From: Pseudarthrobacter sp. MM222
GTDB lineage: Bacteria; Actinomycetota; Actinomycetes; Actinomycetales; Micrococcaceae
Direction: 5' to 3'
DNA: 64,000 nt
Assembly: GCF_947090775.1 (NCBI RefSeq)
Contig: NZ_OX352321.1
Coordinates: 1,054,001-1,118,000, forward strand
Shown: positions 16,502-24,545 of the stretch, piece after piece
How positions within the stretch are numbered: the first letter of the stretch is position 1
Layout: the number at the start of each line of letters is the position of its first letter
Notes under the pieces: generated by a model
Database searches by the model: none
Told to the model about the DNA's origin: nothing
What the model saw: the letters and a program-made list of their open reading frames with translations, nothing else
Position numbers and translations under genes: made by a program

Positions 16502-17287
16502 GTGGCGACGGAGCCGGGCGCCGGGGCGTCACCCCTGCTGGTGCTGCACAAGGTGGCGGAGATTCTCGACTGTTTTTCGGTCCAGGCTCCGGAACCGACA
16601 TTGCAGCAGATCATCCGGATGACGGGCCTGCCGTCCAGCACCTGCCAGCGGCTTGTGCAGAACATGCTGCGGGAGGGGTTTCTGGACCGCGACGGCGACC
16701 GGTACCGGATCGGCATCGGGCTGGTCCGCTGGGCTACGCCGGGAACGTTCGGGCTGGACGTGGTGCGGCTGGTGAAGCCGGTCCTGCAGCAGCTGCGCGA
16801 CGAGACCGGTGAAACGGCATGCCTGTATGTCCGGGACGGTGCGTTCCGGACCATCGTTGCCGTGGCCGAGACGCGCCATGTGGTGATGCGGCCGTTCATG
16901 GTGGGCATGGTTATGCCCCTGCATGCCGGAGCGCCGGGCAAGATTTTCCTGGCATTCGACCCCGAGTCGTGGGGCGCCCTGGACGAACACGGACTGGACC
17001 GCTTTACCCCCGACACGCCGGCCTCTTTGGAACTGCTCCGGCAGCAGGCGGCGGTGGCACGGGAGCAGGGGTTTTATGCGGCTTTCGGCGAACGGAACGA
17101 AGACGTGGGTTCCATCAGCGCACCCGTGTTCGACCACGCGGGGCGGCTCGCCTGCGCCGTAGGCCTGGGATTCCCGACCCAGCGGATTGGGCCCGCCGAC
17201 GTCGACCGGCTCGGGCCCGTGGTGGCCCGCGCGGGCCTGGAAGCAAGCCTCGCGCTTGGGTATGACGGCAGCCATTCAGCTGGTTGA
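16502..17287 (+). CDS. IclR-family transcriptional regulator
   Basis: The 261-residue protein has an N-terminal winged HTH (residues about 12-72; TLQQIIRMTGLPSSTCQRLVQNMLREGFLDRDGDRYRIG) and an IclR effector-binding domain with the typical VMPLHAGAPGKIFLAF and GSISAPVFDHAGRLACAVGL segments. GTG at 16502 follows an AAGGGATG sequence. It is divergent from the maleate isomerase/carrier operon and is the likely dicarboxylate-responsive regulator, acting through the repeats at 16369-16431. Confidence 0.9.
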   Translation: MATEPGAGASPLLVLHKVAEILDCFSVQAPEPTLQQIIRMTGLPSSTCQRLVQNMLREGFLDRDGDRYRIGIGLVRWATPGTFGLDVVRLVKPVLQQLRDETGETACLYVRDGAFRTIVAVAETRHVVMRPFMVGMVMPLHAGAPGKIFLAFDPESWGALDEHGLDRFTPDTPASLELLRQQAAVAREQGFYAAFGERNEDVGSISAPVFDHAGRLACAVGLGFPTQRIGPADVDRLGPVVARAGLEASLALGYDGSHSAG

Positions 17288-17394
17288 CCCTGTCTCCAAC
17301 CGGCCTACCGGCCTAGCGGCCGCGGCCCCCCGCACGTGCTGGAGCCACGGGCTGCCCCACGGGGGAAATGTAACGAAGTGGTAACATAAGGTGA

Positions 17395-18585
17395 ATGCGC
17401 TCTAAGTCTGGTCAATCAAGAGTCACGCAGCTGGACGGCCTCAGGGGGCTCGCCGCCCTGGTTGTCGTTGCCTGCCACATGGTGTCGACGCTCCCCGGAA
17501 TCGGGAGCGCCGTCAGTGGCAACCGGTCCGCGGATCTCACCACCGCTGAGACGTGGGCCGTCTTCTCTCCATTGCACGTCCTCTGGAACGGCACTCCGGC
17601 TGTCCACGTCTTTTTTGTGCTCTCCGGCTACGTCCTGGTCCTGCCGTTCACCCGGCCGGGTGCGGTCAGGAGCTGGGCGCAGTACTACGCCAAACGCTTT
17701 TTCCGCCTCTTCCTACCAGCCTGGGCGTCTTTAGCCTTGGCCGTTGCGTTGATTGCGATCATTCCCCGGTCAGCGTCGCCCCTGCAGAGCCCGTGGGCGG
17801 ACATGTACGTGACCCACCCCAGCGCTGGCCAGGTTCTCAAGGACTCCCTGCTTTTGCTGAACGCGAGCACCATCAACACCCCGCTGTGGTCCCTCAAATG
17901 GGAAGTCGCGTTCTCCCTCCTGCTCCCGGCCTACGTCCTCCTCGCCCTCCGCTGGCGGCGCTTCTGGCACGTGAAAATCGGCATCGCGTTCCTGCTGGCG
18001 GTAGTGGGAGCCCTGATGGACCTGGACTGGCTGTCCTATCTGCCGATCTTCGCCATCGGGGCGATCCTAGGCACTGAACGTGAGCGGATCCGTGAGCTGA
18101 CCCAGTCCTGGCCTCGCTTCGGCTGGTTCGTCGTGGCCGCCGCGGGCCTCTTCCTGGCCAACGCGGAATGGATCAGCCCCGAGCAGCCGATCCCCGGCGT
18201 CGAGGCCGCTGTTACGGCGGGCGCGACGCTGATCGTGTTACTGTTCGTGTCCTGCCGTTCGGCCAAGAGGCTCGGTGACGCGGCCGCGGTGCAATGGCTT
18301 GGACGCGTTTCCTTCAGCCTGTACCTAGTGCACCTTCCGATCATCCTGGCCGGCGTCACCTTGCTGCGCTCCGTCTCGCTTCCGCTGGCGCTCGCCGTCT
18401 CCGTGGCCGCCTCGTTCGTGGCGGCCGAACTGTTCTACCGCTACGTGGAACAACCCTCCCACCGGCTTTCGGTGGCCGCGGGGCGCGCGGTGGGCCGCCG
18501 GATCCGCAGCGCCGCCCGCCCGGAATCCCGCTACGGGCCACCCGTCCGGGCGATGGCGGAGGCGATGTCGGGACACCGCGGGTAG
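17395..18585 (+). CDS. Acyltransferase 3 family membrane protein
   Basis: The 396-residue integral membrane protein opens with TQLDGLRGLAALVVVACHMV, the catalytic-His start of acyltransferase 3 (OafA/YrhL type). VFFVLSGYVLVLPFTRP, YYAKRFFRLFLPAW and LWSLKWEVAFSLLLP follow, with about ten membrane segments. It ends in a basic tail. These enzymes add acyl groups, often acetyl, to exported sugars, peptidoglycan or lipids. No polysaccharide cluster is adjacent, so the acceptor is unknown. Confidence 0.88.
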   Translation: MRSKSGQSRVTQLDGLRGLAALVVVACHMVSTLPGIGSAVSGNRSADLTTAETWAVFSPLHVLWNGTPAVHVFFVLSGYVLVLPFTRPGAVRSWAQYYAKRFFRLFLPAWASLALAVALIAIIPRSASPLQSPWADMYVTHPSAGQVLKDSLLLLNASTINTPLWSLKWEVAFSLLLPAYVLLALRWRRFWHVKIGIAFLLAVVGALMDLDWLSYLPIFAIGAILGTERERIRELTQSWPRFGWFVVAAAGLFLANAEWISPEQPIPGVEAAVTAGATLIVLLFVSCRSAKRLGDAAAVQWLGRVSFSLYLVHLPIILAGVTLLRSVSLPLALAVSVAASFVAAELFYRYVEQPSHRLSVAAGRAVGRRIRSAARPESRYGPPVRAMAEAMSGHRG

Positions 18586-18598
18586 GGGCTCGGCTGGC

Positions 18599-19180
18599 TC
18601 ACCAGGACGATGAGTACGGCTCGGCCCAAAGGGCCGCCGTCAGGGTGACGGCCTTGCACCACGCCTGGTACATCGCCTCCACCTCATCAGCGTCCGCGCC
18701 CTGCTCGGCGAGGAAAGGTCGGATCGTGACCGTCAACGGGACGATGAAAGCGATGATGTAGCGCAGGTTGATCTCGGACGCCGTCGAACCCACGCCGTCG
18801 GTGCGGTTCTTCTTCTCTGCCGTGTGGCGGAGGGCAATCTCATGCTGGTAGTCAAGCCACTGCTGATCCCGGTCGCGTGAACACGTGTCCTTGATCCACT
18901 GGGCGAATCTGGACCGCACGGCTTCAAGATAGTCCGGATTCGCCGTTCCGTCCGCACCGGCGAAACTGGCAATAAGGAAATCGTGGCTGCCAACAAAGCC
19001 GTACCAGACGTCGAGGATGCGATCCGTTTGAGGTCCAAGAATCTCGCCCGCCCGCCGCAGCGCGCTCGCGTCATCCTGGGTCCACAGGACAGCCGCTTCG
19101 AGCCGGGCGAGGTCTGCGAGGGACACGGGGCTCGGGGCGAGGGACTCGCTGCCGAAGGTGTAGCCGGGGATGGAAGGCAT
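18599..19180 (-). CDS. Protoglobin-domain protein
   Basis: The 193-residue single-domain protein resembles protoglobin: GYTFGSESLAPSPVSLADL at the N-terminus, ILDVWYGFVGSHDFLIASFAG, WLDYQHEIALRHT with the likely proximal His, and a C-terminal AMYQAWCKAVTLTAALWAEPY. Protoglobins bind haem and O2, CO or NO; many are sensor domains but this one has no output domain. ATG 19180 follows AAGGTGG. It stands alone, with a strong terminator-like hairpin upstream at 19297-19338. Confidence 0.85.
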   Translation of the reverse strand: MPSIPGYTFGSESLAPSPVSLADLARLEAAVLWTQDDASALRRAGEILGPQTDRILDVWYGFVGSHDFLIASFAGADGTANPDYLEAVRSRFAQWIKDTCSRDRDQQWLDYQHEIALRHTAEKKNRTDGVGSTASEINLRYIIAFIVPLTVTIRPFLAEQGADADEVEAMYQAWCKAVTLTAALWAEPYSSSW

Positions 19181-19296
19181 GATGCCACCTTTCGCAAGGA
19201 ACCATTCCCATGAAAGCACTAGCCGGCACCGGCGTACAGAGGCCCTGCATAGGTCCTCTCAGCCGGAGCAGGGGAGCGCTGGCACCGGCCGCAAAC

Positions 19297-19338
19297 GCCG
19301 ACGGCGGGAACCACGTTTCGGTGGTTCCCGCCATCGGC
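19297..19338. terminator. Long hairpin between two minus-strand genes
   Basis: A 17-base stem with one mismatch (19297-19314 with 19321-19338) closes a 6-base loop. It follows the DUF4383 gene on the minus strand and precedes the protoglobin gene, so it most likely terminates the DUF4383 transcript. Confidence 0.75.
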
Positions 19339-19402
19339 AGTAGTTCTGTGGCTGTAGTTGAACTGTGACTGCGCCGGCGCCAGCCAGCGCCGCCGGGGTG
19401 GG

Positions 19403-19855
19403 CTACCGTGTGCGGTTCGTGCGGCCCTTGGTAAGGATCAGGGCCAGGGCCACCATGCCGACGCCGAGCAGCAGGTGCAGGACGTTGTCAAAGCCGTTCA
19501 GCGGCACGAAGTTCCCGGCCGAATCCTGGGGCACGACCAGCCCGTACACGAACAGGACGAGATAGATGATGCCGCCGTAGAGCAGGAAGGAACGTGCACC
19601 GGCCGCTGACCGGGCCAGCGCGAGGCCGGCGGCGCCGAAAAGCAGGTGGACGATGTTGTGCAGGGCCGAGACCTGGAAGAGGCCAAGCAGCAGGGCCTCG
19701 GAGTGGTGTCCCGCGAAGTGCAGCTGGTCGTAGTTGGCGGTGATTCCCGGCACGAAGCCCAGGACGCCGACCAGCAGGAACACGGCACCCACAACCATCG
19801 ATGCCTTCTGGACGTTGGTGCGGGTTGCCCTGCCGGTGCTGGTGTGTGTTGCCAT
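19403..19855 (-). CDS. DUF4383 family membrane protein
   Basis: The 150-residue protein has four membrane helices (about residues 18-40, 58-80, 88-108 and 120-142). The LHNIVHLLFGAAGLALAR motif and the repeat-like FDNVLHLLLGVGMVALAL are typical of DUF4383, a widespread actinobacterial membrane family of unknown role. The two H-containing HLL(F/L)G segments look like an internal duplication. A basic tail (KGRTNRTR) ends the protein. Its promoter lies in the divergent region shared with the subtilase at 20103. Confidence 0.87.
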   Translation of the reverse strand: MATHTSTGRATRTNVQKASMVVGAVFLLVGVLGFVPGITANYDQLHFAGHHSEALLLGLFQVSALHNIVHLLFGAAGLALARSAAGARSFLLYGGIIYLVLFVYGLVVPQDSAGNFVPLNGFDNVLHLLLGVGMVALALILTKGRTNRTR

Positions 19856-20102
19856 AGTGATCTCCTGGATGCGGTTTGAGTCTCCGGATCGGCCGGTTCA
19901 CATTGCCCGCCGACCCAAAGGTGATGTCAGTTATTCGGGCGTTGCCGCATGTCGGATGGGTTATGGGCAAAAACTTCCGGAAATTACTCCGGACTTTTGG
20001 CGGGCGCACCCCCCCCGGGGGTCTTAAGCTGCAGCCGGCCGCCTGTGTTACGGGTGCCGGCAGGCACTATCTAGCCCGCCAAGAGTGAAGCAAAATGGCT
20101 GA

Positions 20103-21344
20103 ATGAAAAAGGTCGTTATAGCGGGTTTGGCAGCCGTAACCTTGGGGTTCGGCGGAATCACCGTGGCAGTCCCGAGCAACGCGGCTGCCCCGTCATCACC
20201 CATCGCGGGGCAAATCATGGTCAAATTCCGCGACAATGGCTCGGCTGCCGGCGTGCTGCGCCAGCACGGCCTCAGGGAGGGCCCTGGTATCGGCAGCACC
20301 GGCGCTCAACTCATCAACGTACCGGCCGGCAGGGAAGTCCGGCTCATCGCAGCATTAAGCCGGAACCCCGCCGTCGAGTACGCCGAGCCGGACGAGCCGG
20401 TGACTGCCGCTACAACTGACGAGTACTTCCCGCGCCAGTACGCTCTGCAAAACAACGGCCAACCATTCACCAACACCGCCAGCACCTTGTCTGTAGCCGG
20501 GGGCACAGCGGACGCTGATGTGGACGCCGTCGAAGCGTGGAACGTCACGACGGGTACCGGCATCAAAGTCGCCGTGCTTGATTCAGGTGTCGCCAGCGAC
20601 AACGGCGACATCACACAAAAGGTTGTTGCACGCGCCAACTTCAGCAATGGGAAACCCGGTGAAGACAACTATGGGCACGGCACGCACGTGGCCGGCATTG
20701 TCGCCGCCACCGCCAACAACACGATTGGCGTTGCCGGCGTGTGTCCGGGATGCACCATCCTGGACGGCAAGGTCCTCAATGACAGCGGCGTCGGGTCCAG
20801 CTCAGCCCTGGCGAACGGCATCAACTGGGCCGTCAGCAACGGTGCGAAGGTTATCAACATGAGCCTCGGAGTGCGGGCGTCACGCACCCTCGAAACTGCC
20901 GTCAACAACGCCTGGAGCAAGGGTGTGGTGCTGGTTGCCGCGGCAGGCAACGGCGGTGGCCAGACCAAGATCTACCCGGGCGCTTACCCCAACGTCATTG
21001 CCGTCGCCGCGACCGACAACACCGACGCCAAAGCATCGTTCTCAACCTACGGAGCCAGCTGGGTGGACGTCGCAGCACCCGGAGTCAACGTCTACTCCAC
21101 GTTCCCGAACCACACGTTTGTCCTCGGGACGCAGAACAACCGCTCTTTCGGTTACGACGTCGGCAACGGCACCTCGATGTCCGCACCCATCGTCGCTGCC
21201 ACTGCCGCGCTTGCCTGGAGCTCCCACACCGGCGCCACGAACACGTCCGTCCGGGCCAACGTCGAATCAACCGCCGACAAGATTTCCGGGACCGGCACCT
21301 ACTGGAAACACGGCCGCGTGAACGCCAACAACGCTGTTAGGTAG
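20103..21344 (+). CDS. Secreted S8 subtilisin-like serine protease
   Basis: The 413-residue protein has a Sec signal peptide (MKKVVIAGLAAVTLGFGG, cleavage probably after NAA near 28) and an inhibitor I9-like propeptide (about 34-97, GQIMVKFRDNG...PAVEYAEPD). The catalytic domain has Asp160 (VAVLDSGV), His192 (YGHGTHVAG), oxyanion Asn283 (AAAGNGG) and Ser358 (GNGTSMSAP). Two Cys in GVCPGCTIL may form a disulfide. It is probably an extracellular protease with a fervidolysin/thermitase-like layout. It ends after the catalytic domain with no anchor. Confidence 0.93.
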   Translation: MKKVVIAGLAAVTLGFGGITVAVPSNAAAPSSPIAGQIMVKFRDNGSAAGVLRQHGLREGPGIGSTGAQLINVPAGREVRLIAALSRNPAVEYAEPDEPVTAATTDEYFPRQYALQNNGQPFTNTASTLSVAGGTADADVDAVEAWNVTTGTGIKVAVLDSGVASDNGDITQKVVARANFSNGKPGEDNYGHGTHVAGIVAATANNTIGVAGVCPGCTILDGKVLNDSGVGSSSALANGINWAVSNGAKVINMSLGVRASRTLETAVNNAWSKGVVLVAAAGNGGGQTKIYPGAYPNVIAVAATDNTDAKASFSTYGASWVDVAAPGVNVYSTFPNHTFVLGTQNNRSFGYDVGNGTSMSAPIVAATAALAWSSHTGATNTSVRANVESTADKISGTGTYWKHGRVNANNAVR

Positions 21345-21351
21345 CCGCGGC

Positions 21352-21755
21352 TTATGGCCTGTCGCCGATGCCCGGAGACAGCACGTTGAGGCCGGCGTCC
21401 ACCGCGGCGGCCAGCAGTTCGGCGTCGTAGGCAATCAGGAAGTCTGCCTGCAGCCGGATGGCCGCCGCCAGATGGATGGCATCTGCGCTCCGCAAACCGC
21501 CGGGCAGGGCGGCCGCGTACATAAGGTCCGAGCGCGCCAGATCCACCAGGTTGATCCCACGGAGTACTGCATTGACCAGCCCGCCGGGCAGCCCGCGCCG
21601 GTGCGCAGCGCAATGAAGTTCCGTGTAGAGCAGCATGGACGCCACCGGCTTGTCACCGCGGGCCGCCGCTACCGAAAGGTACTCGGCAACAGCGGATGAT
21701 TCCGTCTCCTCAGCACGAGTTTGAGGACAGCGGACGTGTCCATGTAGATGATCAA
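21352..21755 (-). pseudogene. PIN-domain (VapC-like) toxin, frameshifted
   Basis: The N-terminus IIYMDTSAVLKLVL holds the first PIN aspartate; the reading frame then runs into a stop. Dropping one base after LKLVL restores ETESSAVAEYLSVAAARGDKPVASMLLYTELHCAAHRRG, and the rest, with LRSADAIHLAAAIRLQADFLIAYDAELL, gives the remaining acidic residues. A single G deletion near 21717 explains the break. Without it this would be a complete toxin of about 134 residues. TTG at 21755 overlaps the antitoxin TGA, a sign of former translational coupling. Confidence 0.75.
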
Positions 21756-21838
21756 CGGTCCCCGCGGAGGTCGGCCAGGATTTCGGCTGTGCCGGAGGCC
21801 TTCTGGATGCGCCGCAGCGACTCTACAGCTGCTTCGGA
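21752..21838 (-). pseudogene. Truncated antitoxin remnant (VapB-like C-terminus)
   Basis: An in-frame 29-codon tail (SEAAVESLRRIQKASGTAEILADLRGDR) ends in TGA overlapping the PIN toxin start, as in VapBC-type operons. A TAA at 21839-21841 and the opposing gene from 21852 leave no room for the DNA-binding N-terminus. The antitoxin has therefore lost about half its length, and the toxin is also broken. Confidence 0.55.
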
Positions 21839-21851
21839 TTAGGATCGCGCT

Positions 21852-23003
21852 ATGGGGACAAACGAGGACGTGTTTGACGGGCAGCCCAGGGGTTTGCCGG
21901 AGCCGATATCGCGCGGCAGGGCGCTGTACCGGCCAGAACCGGGCCCCGCAATTGTCCGGCACCTGAAAGGCTATGCCCCGTTCGTGGACTTCTGCGCCGC
22001 GCAGGGAGTGCGGGCCGGGGAACTCGCGGCGGATCCTGAGCGGCTTATCTGGTTCCTGCGCAGGTTCGGCTCCCCGATTGCAGACGACAGTGCGCTCAGT
22101 GCCGCGGCGGCCGTCTTCGCCGGGAACACGATCGCCGGATTGCGACCGGACGCGGAGTGGACCGCCTACGAAGGAGCCCCCTCCACGGTGGGAAACCGGG
22201 AGAAGCGGTTCGAGACGGATCGGCTGCTAGAGGCGCTGCGCATCGCCGACGACGCTGCCGTCCGTGGGCTCGTCGCCACGTTGTTGGACTGGGCCCGGGA
22301 AGAGCCGGACGAGGCACCGCCAATGCGGCTCCCGATGTCCCCGGCGGCAGGACAGCCCCGTTATGTAAGGCCGGACCTGCCAGCCGCCACCTACTACTCC
22401 CGGAACGGGGAGCCCATTCCCTATGGCCGGCAGTGGGAAGAGGACGGACCCGACCCGGATTCCTACAGCGTGGACAGCCACCCCGAGCGCTTCGCCGGAC
22501 TGCACGACGTCGCCCGCGCTCTGATCGGCCACCTTACGGCCGTGTACGACGTCGACGTCCAGACCGATCCGGCCCACGCGCGGGAGCTGCTGATGGAGCG
22601 GCAGGACGTGCGGCAGGCGGTCAAAGTCACCCCGCGGCGTCCAGGTGCGGCGGCCCTGACGTTTGTGCTGACCGGGTACCCGGGAGTTGTGGTGCACGCC
22701 GGAGTGCTGCACGACTTCCCGTTCCCGGTCTGTGGCTGCGATGCCTGCGACGAGACGGTGGAGACAACGGCGGACCGGCTGGAAAGGCTGGTGCTTTCGG
22801 TCGCGGCCGGCGGATACAGCGAACGCTACCCGGTGGGCCGCAAACGGTGGAGTGAATATGCCCTGACCGCGTTCGACGGGTCCGGTTCAGAAAGCGGCCA
22901 GGGCGAACCCGCCCCAACCAGCGTCGCCCGCCTGCACGACGCCGAAATCCGGCTGCGGGAGGCGCCCGGCGGATGGAGTCCCTGGCCGTTGCTCGGGAGT
23001 TGA
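21852..23003 (+). CDS. DUF6226-like protein with an extra N-terminal domain
   Basis: The 383-residue protein seems to have two parts. The C-terminal half (about 220-350) has AVKVTPRRPGAAALTFVLTGYPGVVVHAG and the cysteine-rich HDFPFPVCGCDACDETVE, which I remember as the DUF6226 family. The N-terminal about 150 residues (IVRHLKGYAPFVDFCAAQGV, then an alpha-helical stretch) look like a separate domain I cannot name. The CGCDAC motif could bind a metal. ATG 21852 has only a weak AGGA site. It abuts the truncated antitoxin, so a past rearrangement at this junction is plausible. Confidence 0.65.
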   Translation: MGTNEDVFDGQPRGLPEPISRGRALYRPEPGPAIVRHLKGYAPFVDFCAAQGVRAGELAADPERLIWFLRRFGSPIADDSALSAAAAVFAGNTIAGLRPDAEWTAYEGAPSTVGNREKRFETDRLLEALRIADDAAVRGLVATLLDWAREEPDEAPPMRLPMSPAAGQPRYVRPDLPAATYYSRNGEPIPYGRQWEEDGPDPDSYSVDSHPERFAGLHDVARALIGHLTAVYDVDVQTDPAHARELLMERQDVRQAVKVTPRRPGAAALTFVLTGYPGVVVHAGVLHDFPFPVCGCDACDETVETTADRLERLVLSVAAGGYSERYPVGRKRWSEYALTAFDGSGSESGQGEPAPTSVARLHDAEIRLREAPGGWSPWPLLGS

Positions 23004-23007
23004 TGCG

Positions 23008-23409
23008 TCAGGCCTGGCTGAAGCGGACCATGTTGCCGGACGGGTCGCGGAAGGCGCAGTCGCGCGGGCCCCACGGCTGGACGATGGGTTCCTGGAGGAC
23101 CTCCGCGCCGGAAGCCCGAACCGCTTCGAACGTGGCGTCCAGATCATCCGTGCGGAACACGAGGATGGGGAGGGCGCCCTTGACGAGCAGTTGCTGGAGG
23201 GCGTCGCCGTCGTCCTGGGAGCGGCCGGCGTGCGGGACGGACAGCACCAGCTCCAGATCCGGCTGGGCAGCGCTGCCGAGGGTGACCCAGCGCTGCCCGT
23301 CCGAGCCGACGTCGTTGCGCACCTCCAGGCCGAGCACGTCCCGGTAGAACGCGAGCGACTCGTCGAGGTCGTTGACGGTGATTTGTGAGTACTGCAGTGA
23401 GATGTTCAT
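23008..23409 (-). CDS. VOC-family (glyoxalase/bleomycin-resistance-like) protein
   Basis: The 133-residue protein has the vicinal-oxygen-chelate pattern: SQITVNDLDESLAFYRDVLGLEVRNDVG at the start and PILVFRTDDLDATFEAVRASGAEVLQEPIVQPWGPRDCAFRDPSGNMVRF at the end. The final Glu of the metal site is not obvious (NMVRF rather than an E-containing end), so it may not be a metalloenzyme. ATG 23409 is 10 bases after the AraC gene stop, so the two form an operon. A resistance or isomerase role is a guess. Confidence 0.88.
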   Translation of the reverse strand: MNISLQYSQITVNDLDESLAFYRDVLGLEVRNDVGSDGQRWVTLGSAAQPDLELVLSVPHAGRSQDDGDALQQLLVKGALPILVFRTDDLDATFEAVRASGAEVLQEPIVQPWGPRDCAFRDPSGNMVRFSQA

Positions 23410-23419
23410 GCCTTCCACG

Positions 23420-23857
23420 CTATTGCAGCGGCTGCGGGGGCGCTTCTTCAATCCTGCTCGGCTTGCGGGCGGGCCGTGTGCGCGTCCGGGCAATGCACGA
23501 GGGCATGGCCTTGACGGCGTCGTGCTGCCTGGAACGGTACTCGCTGGGCGGCATGCCGACGATCTCGGTGAACCGGGAGCTGAACGATCCCAGCGACGTA
23601 CAGCCGACCTCCATGCAGGCATCCGTCACGCTGGCGCCGGCCCGCAGCAACGCCATGGCGCGTTCAATCCGCCGGGTCATGAGGTGGTTGTAGGGCGTCT
23701 CGCCGTAGGCCGCTTTGAACTGGCGGGAGAAGTGCGCCGGGGACATGAGGGCGCCTGCGGCCATGGTGGGCACATCCAGTGGCCGGGCGTAGTCGCGGTC
23801 GATCAGGTCCCGCGCCCGGCGGAGATGCGTCAGGTTGGCCACCTCCTGCGGTGTCAT
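23420..23857 (-). CDS. AraC-family transcriptional regulator, stand-alone DNA-binding domain
   Basis: The 145-residue protein is only the AraC/XylS double HTH (LTHLRRARDLIDRDYARPLDVPTMAAGALMSPAHFSRQFKAAYGETPYNHLMTRRIERAMALL, then TDACMEVGCTSLGSFSSRFTEIVGMPPSEYR), with a basic C-terminal tail. No sensor domain is present. It is transcribed with the VOC protein at 23008, a frequent pairing in actinobacteria where the regulator probably controls its own operon. Confidence 0.9.
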   Translation of the reverse strand: MTPQEVANLTHLRRARDLIDRDYARPLDVPTMAAGALMSPAHFSRQFKAAYGETPYNHLMTRRIERAMALLRAGASVTDACMEVGCTSLGSFSSRFTEIVGMPPSEYRSRQHDAVKAMPSCIARTRTRPARKPSRIEEAPPQPLQ

Positions 23858-23959
23858 GCCGCCATTCTAGAGCCGGAGACCTCCCGCGGGGAGGTCCTTC
23901 ACGGGGCGGCCGGGGCAGCCCCGCAACCGGCGTGGTAATCCGTCCCGGAAATCTCCTGT

Positions 23960-24115
23960 AGGGTTGATCCTGTTGTTGTGTTTATGCAGTTCGTAGTTCA
24001 GGCAGTACGCAAGGTTGAAAGACCTTGTTCTTCTGAAGCAGCGGTTTTGAGCACCCCACACCGGAGGACCCGAAAGTCGGGACTTTTCCTCCACCTTCAC
24101 GAAGGACAAAAAATA
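23960..24115 (+). promoter_or_regulatory. Long 5' leader of the cold-shock gene
   Basis: About 150 AT-richer bases precede the csp start codon without any convincing ORF. Cold-shock mRNAs typically carry long structured leaders that control translation with temperature. GAAGGAC at 24101-24107 is the ribosome site. Confidence 0.5.
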
Positions 24116-24319
24116 ATGGCTACTGGTACCGTCAAATGGTTTAACGCTGAAAAGGGCTTCGGCTTCATTTCCCCCGATGACTCCTCACAGGACGTCTTCG
24201 CACACTACTCCGCGATCGCCTCTTCCGGCTTCCGCTCCCTCGAAGAGAACCAGAAGGTCTCCTTCGAAACCGAGCAGGGCCCCAAGGGTCCCCAGGCCGT
24301 AAACATCCAGGCTCTCTAA
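24116..24319 (+). CDS. cspA: Cold-shock protein CspA family
   Basis: The 67-residue beta-barrel protein carries the RNP1 motif [10 protein letters not shown] and RNP2 DVFAHYSAI, and starts [15 protein letters not shown]. It binds single-stranded nucleic acid as an RNA chaperone. ATG 24116 follows GAAGGAC by 8 bases. A long leader and a canonical terminator at 24369-24400 frame it as a monocistronic gene. The upstream in-frame extension lacks support. Confidence 0.96.
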   Translation: MATGTVKWFNAEKGFGFISPDDSSQDVFAHYSAIASSGFRSLEENQKVSFETEQGPKGPQAVNIQAL

Positions 24320-24368
24320 GACTTAGCTTCCAGCTAACTCTTCTGAGTCCGGAACCTTACAGGTTTCG

Positions 24369-24400
24369 AGCAGGGTCCGTCATTGACGGGCCCTGCTTTT
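24369..24400 (+). terminator. Rho-independent terminator of the cold-shock gene
   Basis: A GC-rich stem (AGCAGGG-CCGTC with GACGG-CCCTGCT, one bulged pair) closes an ATT loop and is followed by a T-rich run (TTTTGTTT). It is the clearest intrinsic terminator in the first half of the window. Confidence 0.9.
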
Positions 24401-24462
24401 GTTTAACCCAGGTGTGCCGGCTCGGGCCCACTCAGCTGGCGGCTCGCATGCCACCTGGCGAT

Positions 24463-24514
24463 GCGCAAAGGTCCCGTCGCTACGGGAATTCCAGTAGCGA
24501 CAGGCATTTTGCGC
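24463..24514. repeat. 52-base compound inverted repeat
   Basis: Outer arms 24463-24469 and 24508-24514 (GCGCAAA/TTTGCGC) and inner arms 24476-24483 and 24494-24501 (GTCGCTAC/GTAGCGAC) are perfectly symmetric around a 10-base loop, with unpaired 6-base segments on both sides. It lies between the cold-shock terminator and the end of the opposite-strand regulator. It could terminate the latter or be a dispersed palindromic element. Confidence 0.7.
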
Positions 24515-24545
24515 GTCGTGGGGCAGTTGCGCCACGCCGGACCGC

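Noticed and set aside
16330..17016. Long N-terminal extension of the maleate isomerase frame
   Set aside because: It runs antisense through the IclR gene and across the intergenic operators; the ATG at 16329 has a good ribosome site and the family start.
20010..20019. C8-G5 run upstream of the subtilase as a phase-variation tract
   Set aside because: It lies outside the coding sequence and away from a recognisable promoter box, so there is no mechanism to support switching.
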